A stretch of 64,000 nt of DNA from Rhizoclosmatium globosum (Eukaryota; Chytridiomycota; Chytridiomycetes; Chytridiales; Chytriomycetaceae), in contig MCGO01000084.1 of the NCBI GenBank assembly GCA_002104985.1, positions 109,806-173,805 on the forward strand, given 5' to 3'. Below are positions 36,889 to 47,899 of this stretch, one piece after another (the stretch's first letter is position 1; the number at the start of each line of letters is the position of its first letter). The translations under genes were made by a program, and so were the position numbers. Under the pieces are notes generated by a model. The model ran no database searches and was not told the origin of the DNA. It saw only the letters and a program-made list of their open reading frames with translations.

Positions 36889-38336
36889 TCACTCTCCGAT
36901 CTTTGCCTTCTTTGGTGAGCTTGCATTCTCCTCCTGCTCATTCTTGGCGGCTCCAAACACTTCATTAATCTGCTGAGTCACTCTAATAAAAGTTGTTCTC
37001 TTGCTCAACTCTTTCAGTTTTCCTGCTCCAACATAGGTACAAGTAGATCGCACACCTCCAAGATTTCTCTGATGGTTCCCGCAACCTCCCCTCTGTAAGG
37101 GACCTTTACAGTCTTTCCTTCTGATGCTCGGTATTCTGCTACACCACCCGCATGTCTTTTCATTGCAGTCGACGAGGACATTCCGTAGAACTGTTTGAAG
37201 AGCTTGCCTGGACAATTTGTCAGCTCAAAGTCCAACTTGGAGGAGCGACGAAATTACCGTTTTCTTCAATCGTCTCTCCTCCGCTCTCTTCGTGACCTGC
37301 TAACATGCCACCAAGCATAACAAAGTCTGCTCCAGCTCCAAATCCTTTTGCAACATCTCCAGGACAAACACATCCTCCATCCGCAATAACATGACCGTTA
37401 AGACCGTGAGCTGAAGAAGTTTTAAATTTCAAGTCATATGCCGTTAAGTATCGAAGAAATACCAGCATCTGCGCAATCAAGTACAGCAGAAAGTTGAGGA
37501 TAGCCACACCAGTTTGACGACGAGTTGTGCAGACAGATCCCGGTCCAATTCCAACCTTAAGTTATTTTTGTAAGTTAGAAACTCGCACGTATCTGATTTC
37601 AGATGTGTCGATATACCTTGATGATATCTGCACCAGCCAGAATTAACTCCTCCGTCATTTCTCCGCTGTATGAATCCGAAAGTCAATTTAACTGTTCAAA
37701 TACACGGAATATACTCAACGTGACAACATTCCCAGCAATGATAGTATGGGTCGGATGAGCTGCTCTTACAGCCTTCACAGCATCAACAAAGTGTTCGCTA
37801 TATCCATTCGCAACATCCAAGCAAACTGCGTGTTTCCCAAAGATCGCCATTAGCATAACAAGGGATCGCCACCACTCCAAATGAGTCACACCCACACCAC
37901 ACTCACCAAAGCTTATCTCTGGAAACTCCTTCAGTACCAGAGACACGCGATCCAGATCAGATTGACCAGTTCCGGCGCTGACAGCCACCGACGGCAAGAT
38001 CGGCTTGTTCTTGTGTCCCCACTCTTTCCAGTCTTCGAAGGTGTAGTGTTTGTGGATCGTTGTAATCAGGCCGTGACCCGAAAGCGCAGTGCCATTTCGA
38101 AGGTGCCAACCGTGTCCATGTTTGCTGCGATGATTGGCTGTGGAGCAGGAATAAGCTCAGCGACCAAATAAGGAATCAAACGCGGTGAACTCAACTACGC
38201 CAGTCCACTCTCGCCACTGTTTCGGAACTTGTACGTTCTATTCAAGTCTACTTGGGCCTGCTTCTCAGTGTGCTCTCTTTGGACGAATAAGGACATCCTT
38301 GTAATCCAGTCTGGGTTCCAATTCCAATCTCGGCAT
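36889..38336 (-). pseudogene. GMP reductase with six one-base deletions
   Basis: GMP reductase converts GMP to IMP. Seven exons with intact splice sites are seen: 38196-38336, 37907-38137, 37720-37825, 37617-37665, 37463-37555, 37258-37410 and 36889-37207. The protein matches the GuaC/GMPR family closely: DYKDVLIRPKR, PIIAANMDTVGTFEM, the catalytic loop [15 protein letters not shown]-like [35 protein letters not shown] and [22 protein letters not shown]. The frame slips by one base at six places: three in exon 1, and one each in exons 2, 5 and 7 (after EM, before GYPQL, and before GGVRS). If each slip is one missing base, all exon phases fit and the length is 365 residues. It is therefore either a young pseudogene or a gene damaged by assembly errors. 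It lies head-to-tail upstream of CAD. Confidence 0.85.
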
Positions 38337-38508
38337 CTCGTCCTTGTTTCTGAACCAAGAAAAAACAGGAACACTGTCCCCCCTTTCTTGTAATCTATTT
38401 ATCACCACCTACTTTCTTCGCCATTAATCCAAACTGCCCCGCATGAAACACTCCATACAACCTTTACTAACCCACTTCGCAACCTCCTTCTCCCTCTTTT
38501 CAAGCCCT

Positions 38509-40955
38509 TCAACCTCCCTCCTCCCAACCCCCACGCCTCCCCAAAACCTCTTTATGTCGCGCCTTGAGACTCTGCAATAACCGAAACTCGTCCTTCTCCG
38601 TCTTCCGAATCACAACCCCTCGCCTCTCTTTACATTCACAATCAAACGCAACCTCCGTCGCGTCCCTCCTCTCCGTCGACTTCTGTATTTCACCGAGAAC
38701 GTTTCGCGGTGTGAGGTGTGGTGTCCATCCAGGTTCAATGGGAAGTGGGAGCTCCTTTGGTTTCGGGAGGTTTTTCAGGACTTTCAATTTAATGGATTCT
38801 TGTTTCATGGACGCGCGTTGGCGAAGCAAGTTTGTGGCACTGATGGTGGGTGGCGGGTGCATGACTTCGTTTTCGGATGGGTCGGCGATGGCGACTGGGA
38901 CCCAGGCTGTTTTGTCGTGTTTCTTGGCTTGTTCGATGTTGTTGCGGAAGACGTGGTATTTTAGGGCGCCCAATGAAGGATTCGGCGGAGGTCTGGGTAG
39001 TTGGAGACGGCGGTTGGATGGAGCTTGTGAACGTTATCGAGTAGTTTCTTTTCCTTTTCGGTTGGAAAGCGGAATGCTTCAGAACTCCCCAGAGAGTAGG
39101 AATGTTGTTGGATGAAAGGTCAGGGTCAGAGAAAAACGGGCACTTTCCAAGTTTCTTTTGACCCTGTTTTATCCTTAGTCATCCAAATTATGAATTGAAA
39201 AGCACAAACCATTCCAATCAGTTCCTTTTCAATCCTACGGTTTGTATCCTCGTTCAAGATGTTCGAAATTAGGTTTGATATTGGCTGGAACTGTGCTTCT
39301 CCGTTTCCGTTGATTTCGGGCCATATACCCTTCCCCATCGTCATCATAATAACCGGCTGAATTAGGTCTTCCTAGATCCAGCTCCCCTAAAACACTTGTT
39401 CGCCTCCTCATCATACTTGCTCGATTCGCCATCGACATTCTTTCTGTGAACACTTCGCCATTGTACTTCCAGCCATCTACTTTCGTTTTTCCTTCTTCAA
39501 ACATGTTATTTGGGTTTACAAGCGAATGGCGGTATCCATAAGTAGCCTTTGTGTCATCCAAATCCTGATTAACTTGCTTGGATACGCTGAACCGAAACGC
39601 AGCTTCGTTGACAAGCATAGCATTCTCCCATTTATGTTTCCAAGACGGAATATGCCTCTTCCCCGAAAGTTCGTCATGGTTTTCGACGTCCGTGTCTTTC
39701 AAATCACTGAAATTCGTGACATCTCGCTTCCCAGACCCGCCCTCTTATTCACCGAATTTCTCTTCGTCTGAGGACTTTTCTTTTCCGTTCCACTTTCATT
39801 CTCCTCGCCCTCCTTAATCTGTTGTTGCTGCGCGTTCTTTGCCCGCCACTCTCTTGCAGCAGCGTCACGCTCTCGATCCATTTCATCAATCGCATCAATC
39901 ACATCCGTATCCGTAAAATTTACTGTATTTTGAATCGAAGGTCTCGTGTACCGTCCTCCAACACTTGGTCTAAAGAGAGACGGTCGTGCTCCTCCAGTTC
40001 CTAAGTCTACAACCAAACCACTTGTCATCCCAGGCAACATGATTCCACCACCGTTACCAACTCCCGGCGGGCCTGCATTTGACATCCGTCTTCCACCGAA
40101 ACTTATACTCGCGCGTTGTGCAACTGAGGCTCGCTGTGGAAACGCATACGGAGTCTGGTCATCGTCAAACCCGTCTTCCAATCCCTCCAACTGCCGAAGT
40201 TTACTCGGCGAAGATGGTTTAGTTGGAGATTCCGATTTAGTAGGTGTCCCTGCCCTTGACCCCTTTGTACTTTCGGAGACAGTTGCAGGAGGTGAAGCAG
40301 GTTTCCTGAAATGTTCAAGTGCAAGGCCAAAGTTGAAAGCTTCTTCGGCTGCAGAAGATTCTCGCCGAGATCTGTCTGGGGCGATGGAGCCCCGATGTGA
40401 AGTATTCTGGGAAGCATTGCTGCTCTTTTGATTTCGAGAGGTTCGGCTCGTTGGTCGAATAACTGGCTTAGAATCTGTGCGAGCTAAATGATAGCCTAAA
40501 AGGGGTATCAGAACTCATGGCTTGTGATCCTGAAATCAACGTTCTCACTTTGTCCATCCATGGCTTCGATATCGACATTTGAGCCTTTTTTCGATTTCAA
40601 AGTTAATGGTGGTAAATCACCTGAATTGAATATATGTCTTAGGTTATGTATGATTTGTGAAAGGAGGGGGTTATTCACCTATCACAGACGTTCTCATTGG
40701 AACTGTTACACTAGGCCTCCGTTTCGCGACAACACTGGTCCGACGCACAACACTGACCCTCTTATTTTGCTCGGGTGCAGGTTTATTCTCTTGAGCCTCC
40801 TCTTCTTCCTGTTTGTTATAGGATGGTTGCCGAACAATCTCCATGATATCATTTCCAGATACTGATGATTTACGCGAACGAGGTTGCGGAGCCTTGTGTC
40901 CCTTAAAATTTGTTACACCTTCAGGAAAAACAAGGCTGGTACGTTTTGAGGCCAT
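38509..40955 (-). CDS. Unrecognised basic, Ser/Arg-rich protein gene with two frame slips
   Basis: Four exons, 40679-40955, 40549-40620, 39239-40495 and 39084-38509, chain with consistent phases. The N-terminal 400 residues are low-complexity, rich in Ser, Arg, Pro and Lys, with many RxxS sites (RRTSVV, RKSSVS, KRNSVN). An acidic-helical segment (DVIDAIDEMDRERDAAAREW) follows, then a region with WKHKWENAML and TYGYRHSLVNP, and a C-terminal part with FPTEKEKKLLDNV and ALKYHVFRNNIEQAKK. One base is missing in exon 3 near 39730 and one in exon 4 near 38980; allowing for these the product is 727 residues. I recognise no family. The many RxxS motifs suggest a phosphorylated scaffold or cytoskeletal protein, but this is a guess. 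Confidence 0.65.
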
Positions 40956-41123
40956 TGTTGGGGAAACTTGATCACAACTTCTGGAAGGATTCGGACAACT
41001 TTTGGCAAATCTGCATGTGCTTAATGTAATCCTACGCGAAAATATTGATTCTGAAAAACAGATAATAACGTTGCTCTCCTTCTCTTAAATATTGTCTGTT
41101 TATTGGTGCGCTCAACATAAAAT

Positions 41124-44100
41124 TCAATGACGATTAAATGGATACGGAGGGCGATAGTATTGCGGCTGATAATACTGAGGAGGGGGAGGATGATGTGGAC
41201 GGGGAGGACCAGAATAATGTGGCGTTGGAGCTTGCTGAAACAGATGTGGATTTGAGTGTATATGCAGAGGTGGATGATCAAAGTGAGGTTGTCGTGGTGT
41301 ATTGAGGGAAAGTGAAGAATCATATGCCAAGTATGGAGGGCGATGCAGATAATTCTGTGGAGGAGGAATAAAGTGACTTTGTTGAATGACTGGCTGCTGG
41401 TACTGGCTAGCATGTTTTTCCACAGGAGGACAGCTTCGTCGAGCGCAGAATTCTTCGTAGTCTTCGGAATTGTCTTGGTATGGATAATAACCGTCCAAGT
41501 CCATCGTTTCGTACAGTCTACGCGGATTTAATACTGAAGAAGACGTATTTTGGTGATTATTGGCCAAGTTCGATGATGTCAGGCTGAGTTGCTCCTTTTT
41601 TGGTGGTGTCTTGATGTTGTCAAAATGAGGTTGCTGTCGCCCTTCAAGGCCTTCGCTTTGGCCACGTTGACCCGTTTGATTACGCACTGGTCTCGAAGAC
41701 ACTGCTTGTTTTGATGGTGGCGGAGAAACTCGACGCGTCTGAGACAAACGTTCCTCCTTCCAATCAGCAAACGTTTGTTTCAACAAGTTCACCATATTGA
41801 TTCCGGTCTCTTGAACCAATGTCTTCATCACAGGGTCATCTACAGCTCTACAGAAAAAACCCCCTTCTCTTTCCGGAACCTCTGCTTCCGGGGCCTTCGA
41901 TCTCACCTTCATCTCCAACACATCTTTGGAACTATAATACGAAACAACTCGGTGTTTGAGACCATCGCTTCCTTTAACGCTGATAGTTCGCTTTGTCAGC
42001 CCATTCTTGAGAAGCTGTGTGTTTGGTTTCAGTGTCCTCTCAGTGTATGTTGGAAGTACTCCAGTTGTTGAACCAAAATGCCCAGGAGGCGGCAATATAT
42101 CCACACTCAATTCTTCATCTTGAGTAGTAGCGTTTGGATCTTTGTTCTCGATTTGTCGGTCTGTGGACAATCAGTCCTCGTCATCAATGCCCCACACAAA
42201 TAACTCACAGAGAATGAACGGACCAAAGGCACGTGAAGGGGACCAGCGTATTCCATCCTGAATCAGATCGAGGAATTCAGAACAAATACGAAGGAATTTA
42301 CAGCCCAACCAACTCACCCTCCACCGTTTTACAAAAGGACTATTTTCAGCCATCACAATCACAGTTCCACTCCGTATACGAATTCGAGCCATTTCTTCAG
42401 CGGTTCCCGCAAAGGGGGTGAGCTTCCCGAAGACAGTGCCCTGGACGACAAACAACGCATCCATGGATCCTCAACGTATCCATGGTACGTCTCGAACAGA
42501 ACTGTCTTTTGATTATTCTTACTGTCTTCGTTTACTTCTTTGTAGGATTTAGTGGAGGTCCGTTGTCGTTTACTTCGAGAAGATGATGCTCTGTATTCAA
42601 CGTCATCGTCGTCCTCGTTCACCGCTGGGGGCGACTCAGACCGATCTCTTGCATCTTTGGACATATTGGACGCTCGTGGCCTCCAGCGCACCGGCTCGGG
42701 CAAAGAGTTGGTATCTGCAGAAATATAGTTAGCACAAATCTGAACACGGCCCAAACGTTAGGTTTCAATCGAGATATAATGGATCGATATTGGAGTATTG
42801 AGGTTTTCAAAGCGAGTGAAGCTCGGTTTGAAGCAAGAAAAGTTCTGCTCACCTGTTTGTTTGGAATCGTCATACAAAGGGAGTCGTTCCTCCATAGCTT
42901 TTCCACTGGACTCAAGTACGTTTGAAGTTATGCTGCGACTATCTGTTTTGGGATGGGAAGGTTCAGGTTAGTGACGATTAATGAACCAACGTTTGTGAGG
43001 GAATTCTTTTCGCCTAAGCTCCTCCTCAAACTCTATACATTTTAGATGAGCCAGATAGATTTGACGGGCGTATCCTTTAAGATACCGTGCTTCCCCTTTT
43101 CTTACACGAAGTTGTTTTTTGAACTTGGGGTTGAACGCCTACCTGATACACTTTTGACTATGTCGATTCGTTCACCCTTCTCTGGTGTTTCTCTTGTGGA
43201 GTCATTGTTTTGAGAAGCTTTCAATTGGCCGTCGTCCACTTCCAGGCTCTCAGTGTGAATGGTTTCAGTGCGAATGGTTTCCAATCCAAGTGGTGATTGG
43301 TGAGTCAGCAAGCTTGATGAGGCTGTTTATCAAGCAACGTAATTTCAGTTTATGCCGTATAAGTGGTCGGAATGATGGCGAGAACAAACCTTGTGCATGA
43401 TTTGGACTCACAATCGTGGATGTGAATGCAGCAGAACTCCCTGTCATTAAGCCAGGTCTTGAGTGTAAACCTGATGCAATGAGTGATGGATAATTTGTTC
43501 CCTCTGTCGCTGCTGGATTCATCGCAAGGTTTGTCCCTCCTACGATTTTGACGTGTCAGCAACCTTGTCACTAATTCACACCAAAAGTCTATCTCAGGGA
43601 TATCAAAATGATCGATTGTCATTCCTGCCACAGACTATGACTTCGAATTTCTCCTGGCTTCATCCCAAACTCTCAGCACAACAATTTTCATGACTCTCAT
43701 TGCAGAGGAGCCAGGTGGCAGATGCTTCGCTTATAGTACTGGTTGACTTACTTGACTCTGATAATCTCTTGGTGTCCTCTCGGGCGTTGTTGATTGTCTG
43801 TGTGTATCGAGTATCCTCTGTTTGATTGTTCAATGGTTTGATTAACGTTGTCAATGCGCAAGTTGAGCAAACGATCCTCAAATCAACGAATGGAATATGT
43901 GCAATGATGGGTTATACATTCTCAATCCAAGCGACAAACCGAGTGGCGGTTTTGTATTCTGAAGTTCATGCGCTAAACTTCACATCAAAAGCGTTCCTTA
44001 TACTCCCATCTCACTCATTTTCAGGCTCTCAGCCTGCTGGTTCAACTTGAGAGAACTGCTTAAAACTCTGTCGCTGCTACTCGTTTCTGATGTGGATTTC

Positions 44101-45359
44101 GACAAGGAATGAGGCCTTTGGCTTCAACTCACCACCGTCACGATCCAGAGGAGTATTAAGAACATCGATAGTAATAGGAGAACTGTTCATATCACCCGTC
44201 CCTATGGTTTTCCATGTCAATACCAGTTTATCAAACGGCCACAGCAACATCTATGAAACACAAAGCTCATACCAGTAAATGAAACCAGCCTATTTGTGTT
44301 CTTTCTCGTCTTATCCTCGTGCATAATGTGTTGGTGAGTTGAGGTTGCCTCTATTTGACGAGTTTTTGTGGTTAAACTTTACTCCCAGCAGAGGCTAATC
44401 GCTCGCACTGGTAAACATATGAGGAGAGATAATTCTGACTGTAGGAGGGTCGTTTCAAATCAATTCGCTTCGCTCATTCGTATCAGTTACAATCACTGAG
44501 CCCATCATTCGACTCAGTAGTGCACGATTGTAAAGATCGACCGGACGATTTAAGCTACTAAACACATTCCAAGCGTCATGTTGATAAGGATTATGTCACT
44601 CGTCATAATCAGTATGTCTCAGTTCGTCATAATTGGCATCTTTGACTCTCGCACTGTTCTTCGGATAGGAGCTCACCTGTCTCAAATGATTTTGAACTTG
44701 GGGACTTTAGAATTGCGTCTGAAACGATGATAGCACCTGTCACTGGCGGATTGAGTGGGTTTGTTGGGTTTTGTCAGGATTAGGTCAGGATTGGGACGAA
44801 GGAAAGTCGAATTTGCAGAGACAGACCGGGGGGAGGATTATGGGGTACGAGGAGAAGAATTCAAATATACAGGATCACTATAGTAGGGCTTCCTTGATGA
44901 TATCTTGCGAGGCAAGTCTGCTGGTTTTCACTCACTCTTCTCTCCCTTTGAGATGCTTATTCTACTTTGTCACACCAGAATCTCAGTACCTCAATATTAC
45001 TGAAACTAGTTTATGGTTTGCCGTATCTGATCGATTTCTCGTCTCTGTGTGGATGTAGGAGGGAGGGTAGGAGTGGGCAGAATCGGGATTGGCGTTACCG
45101 TAGCAATTCGTACCCTCATCAATACTTCGAAGAGTGTTTCGAGCATTTGACGAGTTGATAGGCGCTGGTTTGCCGGTTTCAGTTGGGTCGGTGTTGAACG
45201 TTTCGCGCGCCACAGTGCTGACACCCTCCTTCGTGGGATGACGTGACTGCCTGTTCAACGTCAAATCCATGTTCGTTGATGCCGATGGATGTTCGTCTAT
45301 TGCTGGATTTTTCCTGGACAAATAGAACCAATTGGCGTTCTTGGTTAAGCAATATACCA
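41124..45359 (-). pseudogene. WOPR transcription factor B, inverted copy of locus A with frameshifts
   Basis: The exons mirror locus A: 45099-45359, one around 44132-44200, 43390-43539, 43143-43322, 42853-42942, 42318-42714, 42209-42257 and 41124-42160. The WOPR motifs are all present (FETYHGYVEDP, MDALFVVQG, RSGTVIVMAE, DGIRWSPSRAFGPFIL, LTKRTISVKGSDG). Exon 42318-42714 has 397 bases where locus A has 398. The missing base falls between VEDP and MDAL and breaks the frame within the domain. The counterpart of locus A exon 5290-5340 has two extra bases, one creating a stop (TCATTTTGA). Other differences are multiples of three: nine bases shorter in the first exon, fifteen longer in 43143-43322. 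The last exon stays open for 345 codons. Its tail differs completely from that of locus A after YEEFCARR. Probably a recently disabled gene. Confidence 0.75.
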
Positions 45360-46545
45360 CTACAAACAAGATTAACCGGATGATGTTGGCTTTGACGAGT
45401 CAATGATGAAGTTGTAGGAGCTCCAGTAGCCTGACAGGTTAGTTTTGCACTGTATGGTGACTCTCAACTGCCTCTCCACTACCCAGAGTAATCTATAAAC
45501 CATCGCCCACCCAACTCACCGGCATTGAATATGGCGTAAATCGCCAGCTATGCTTTGGAATGATTCCGACGTTTTGAATGTTACCAGAAACCAATGCTGA
45601 CGATCCAGTTCTCCAAGTCACATCCTTCCTCATTGAAACCAGCTTCGTGCTCCTTCACTCTTCAACTTTGGACTGTTCTGGTGGCGTTCACCAAGTGTGT
45701 CTTCCTTTTAATTGGAACTTACCAGCTTAACTCTCAAATACGCAAACAACTGGTTAATAGAAGTGTGCGAATGATTAGTATTAGATACGTATCATTGGGA
45801 CAAGTGAAGGTTTTGGTTCCGAACTAATGTGATGACGATCAATCCAAGAAGCGAATGGCGGGGTTGAAACCGAGACGGTGCTGTGACTTGTTAACTGAAT
45901 GAGTCAATATGCTGTTAGTGTGCGTGTACCATTTGTATCTACCAACTGGTTCATTTGTCTTCGCGGATCGCGCTTTTGATTTCATAGTCCACTGCTCCCT
46001 CGCATTGTCCACATTTTTTGGCTCCTACCTCGCAGACCGTCTCAACCATCAAAACACGCAGCGTCAATATGCTTCTATTATTGGCTGTTCTATACGTGGA
46101 AAGGTGGTTTGGTGGCAGGATATGCGGAAAAAGGGGAGCGAGCCAGTTGCTGGAAACGGTTTCCACAACTTCAGTGTTATTGGTGCATATTCATATCCAT
46201 CGCCACTTTTCCCCGGCCGAACTTACCTCACACGAGAGGTGTTGGTGCCTTAGAAGCGAGCGAGATGCACTGGCTTTGGTTGTTGAAATGCACGAATAGG
46301 GCATTGGGGCAACTAACATCAATCCAGCACTTCTCCCTATTCCTCTTCCACCTCGCAGCGTACCTGAACTTAAAGTACCACAGAGAATCTTTTAACAAGA
46401 GCTGCCTTGTTTCATTTGTACTTACGGAGCATCTTATCACTGGAATCAACACTTTGGGAACACTTTGGGAACACTTTGTCCCACCAACGTTGCTCACAAA
46501 AAACAAAAGGCGGAAACGGAAACAAAAAACGGAATTCGAAACTGA
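41438..46545 (-). repeat. Right arm of the 5.1-kb inverted duplication (locus B)
   Basis: Reverse-complement counterpart of about 2395-7473. At the outer end the element at 46448-46482 has three copies of the 11-base word CACTTTGGGAA where the left arm has two. At the inner end similarity ends inside the last WOPR exon. The arm contains the disabled WOPR-B gene. Confidence 0.85.
46448..46482 (-). promoter_or_regulatory. Conserved 5' direct-repeat element, locus B copy
   Basis: On the minus strand GGGACAAAGTGTTCCCAAAG continues with TGTTCCCAAAGTGTT, giving three tandem AAAGTGTT words, one more than in locus A. It lies upstream of WOPR-B in gene orientation. Confidence 0.5.
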
Positions 46546-46724
46546 ACAACTAGAAAAGCCAGGTTGGAATCGCAGATTTAAATTGCATATTTCGCAAGAA
46601 GTGCTTGGGATTTTGAACGCTTACTGTTGATTTGGCTTCAATTCCCAAGGCACCATGCAGTTCGTGAACTGTTCTATTTTCTAACTTTATTGTGTTTGGA
46701 TCTGACTGAGTTCTGCTGATTCAC

Positions 46725-47753
46725 ATGAAGGCACAATTACTGGTTGAGAAACGTAAACTGAACTACAAACATTCTCATTTTTCATGCAAAGCAGGCGTCA
46801 ACCAAATAAATGATTATGATTTTATTGTATATAAAAACAAAGAAAGTGACTTGAATGTTCATTGTTCCGAAAACGACTGGCAAGGCGTTCGACAATACAT
46901 GAACGCAGAGTCCACATCAACGACTGGATTTTCATCACTCGCTATATTCGCAGAGTTCCAGTTTTCTATGGCCCTAATATCGGGAATAGGACTCTGCTTC
47001 CTGTCCTCATTGATCGTCTTTGAAACACAATCTCAGTCACGCAAAAAATCCTTCAACGCGTTCAACATTTTATTGTTCATGTTATGTATATGCCAAATCA
47101 CTCTGCACATTTGCACTGGGTTACGATACTGGTTACATTCTGATATATCAGTTATCACTGGAGTCACTCTGTTTTTGGTTGAAGATTCAAGCGTATATGG
47201 ATTGCTATATTGTTATATATTGTATACTTGGTTGCGAGGGAGTGAAGTGCTCCGGAAAGTGATCCCAAAGGGGGTCAAGTACTTTAAAGGACTCGTGTAT
47301 TTATCGCCGGTTGTGTTTGTAGCAACCGTGACTGTGGATACAATATGCATTTGGGCACGTTTGAGTGGGTTTTCAAGTCGTCTTATGCTTAGACTCAGCG
47401 TGATTTTAGAGGCGCTTGCAGGATTTATTGCGGTTCTTTTCGATCTCATCGTGCTTGTTACGTTCATCCTCTACCTCCGAAGGATAAGTCTTGATGGACA
47501 CATTGGATTAGAAACGCGATTGAAGATAATCGCACAGTTTGGAACGTTAACTGGTCTGTTTGGACTTCTCGCTTTCGCGTTCGATATAGCTTACATTCAA
47601 TTTCCAAGCGACCATTTGAATCGTGAAATACTTTCATTTGTGGCGATTTCATGCTTGGATATCATTGTGGCGCTATTGTTGTTGATGAAAGTGCGACTTG
47701 TATCTGAGAGGCGGCGATTTGATTCCAATGTGTGCATCTGTTTAAGCAAATAA
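46725..47753 (+). CDS. Seven-transmembrane receptor-like protein
   Basis: A single open frame of 342 residues. Hydrophobic segments lie at roughly residues 78-99, 112-134, 141-170, 186-209, 225-252, 268-291 and 300-323, giving seven membrane helices, with a polar N-terminus of about 75 residues and short basic loops (SQSRKKSF, YLRRIS, SERRR). This is the layout of G-protein-coupled receptor-like proteins. I see no diagnostic rhodopsin DRY or NPxxY motif, so the subfamily is unknown. An ATG at 46902 (MNAESTST) is an alternative start. It lies on the opposite strand between WOPR-B and the related relic B'. Confidence 0.75.
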   Translation: MKAQLLVEKRKLNYKHSHFSCKAGVNQINDYDFIVYKNKESDLNVHCSENDWQGVRQYMNAESTSTTGFSSLAIFAEFQFSMALISGIGLCFLSSLIVFETQSQSRKKSFNAFNILLFMLCICQITLHICTGLRYWLHSDISVITGVTLFLVEDSSVYGLLYCYILYTWLRGSEVLRKVIPKGVKYFKGLVYLSPVVFVATVTVDTICIWARLSGFSSRLMLRLSVILEALAGFIAVLFDLIVLVTFILYLRRISLDGHIGLETRLKIIAQFGTLTGLFGLLAFAFDIAYIQFPSDHLNREILSFVAISCLDIIVALLLLMKVRLVSERRRFDSNVCICLSK

Positions 47754-47899
47754 AAATCGTGTAATATAGCTAAGGCAAATAGTTTGAACGAGGTCGGCTT
47801 TTATTTGTTGTGCTTTCTTTAATTTTATGAAGAGGTCAATGAGTTCGACAAAGTTTGTCACACATCTAACTAATACTCTGAGGAGTGGCTTAAAAGACT

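Noticed and set aside
36889..38336. Programmed -1 frameshifting in GMP reductase
   Set aside because: Six independent slips without slippery heptamers or downstream structure are implausible; decay or sequencing error is simpler.
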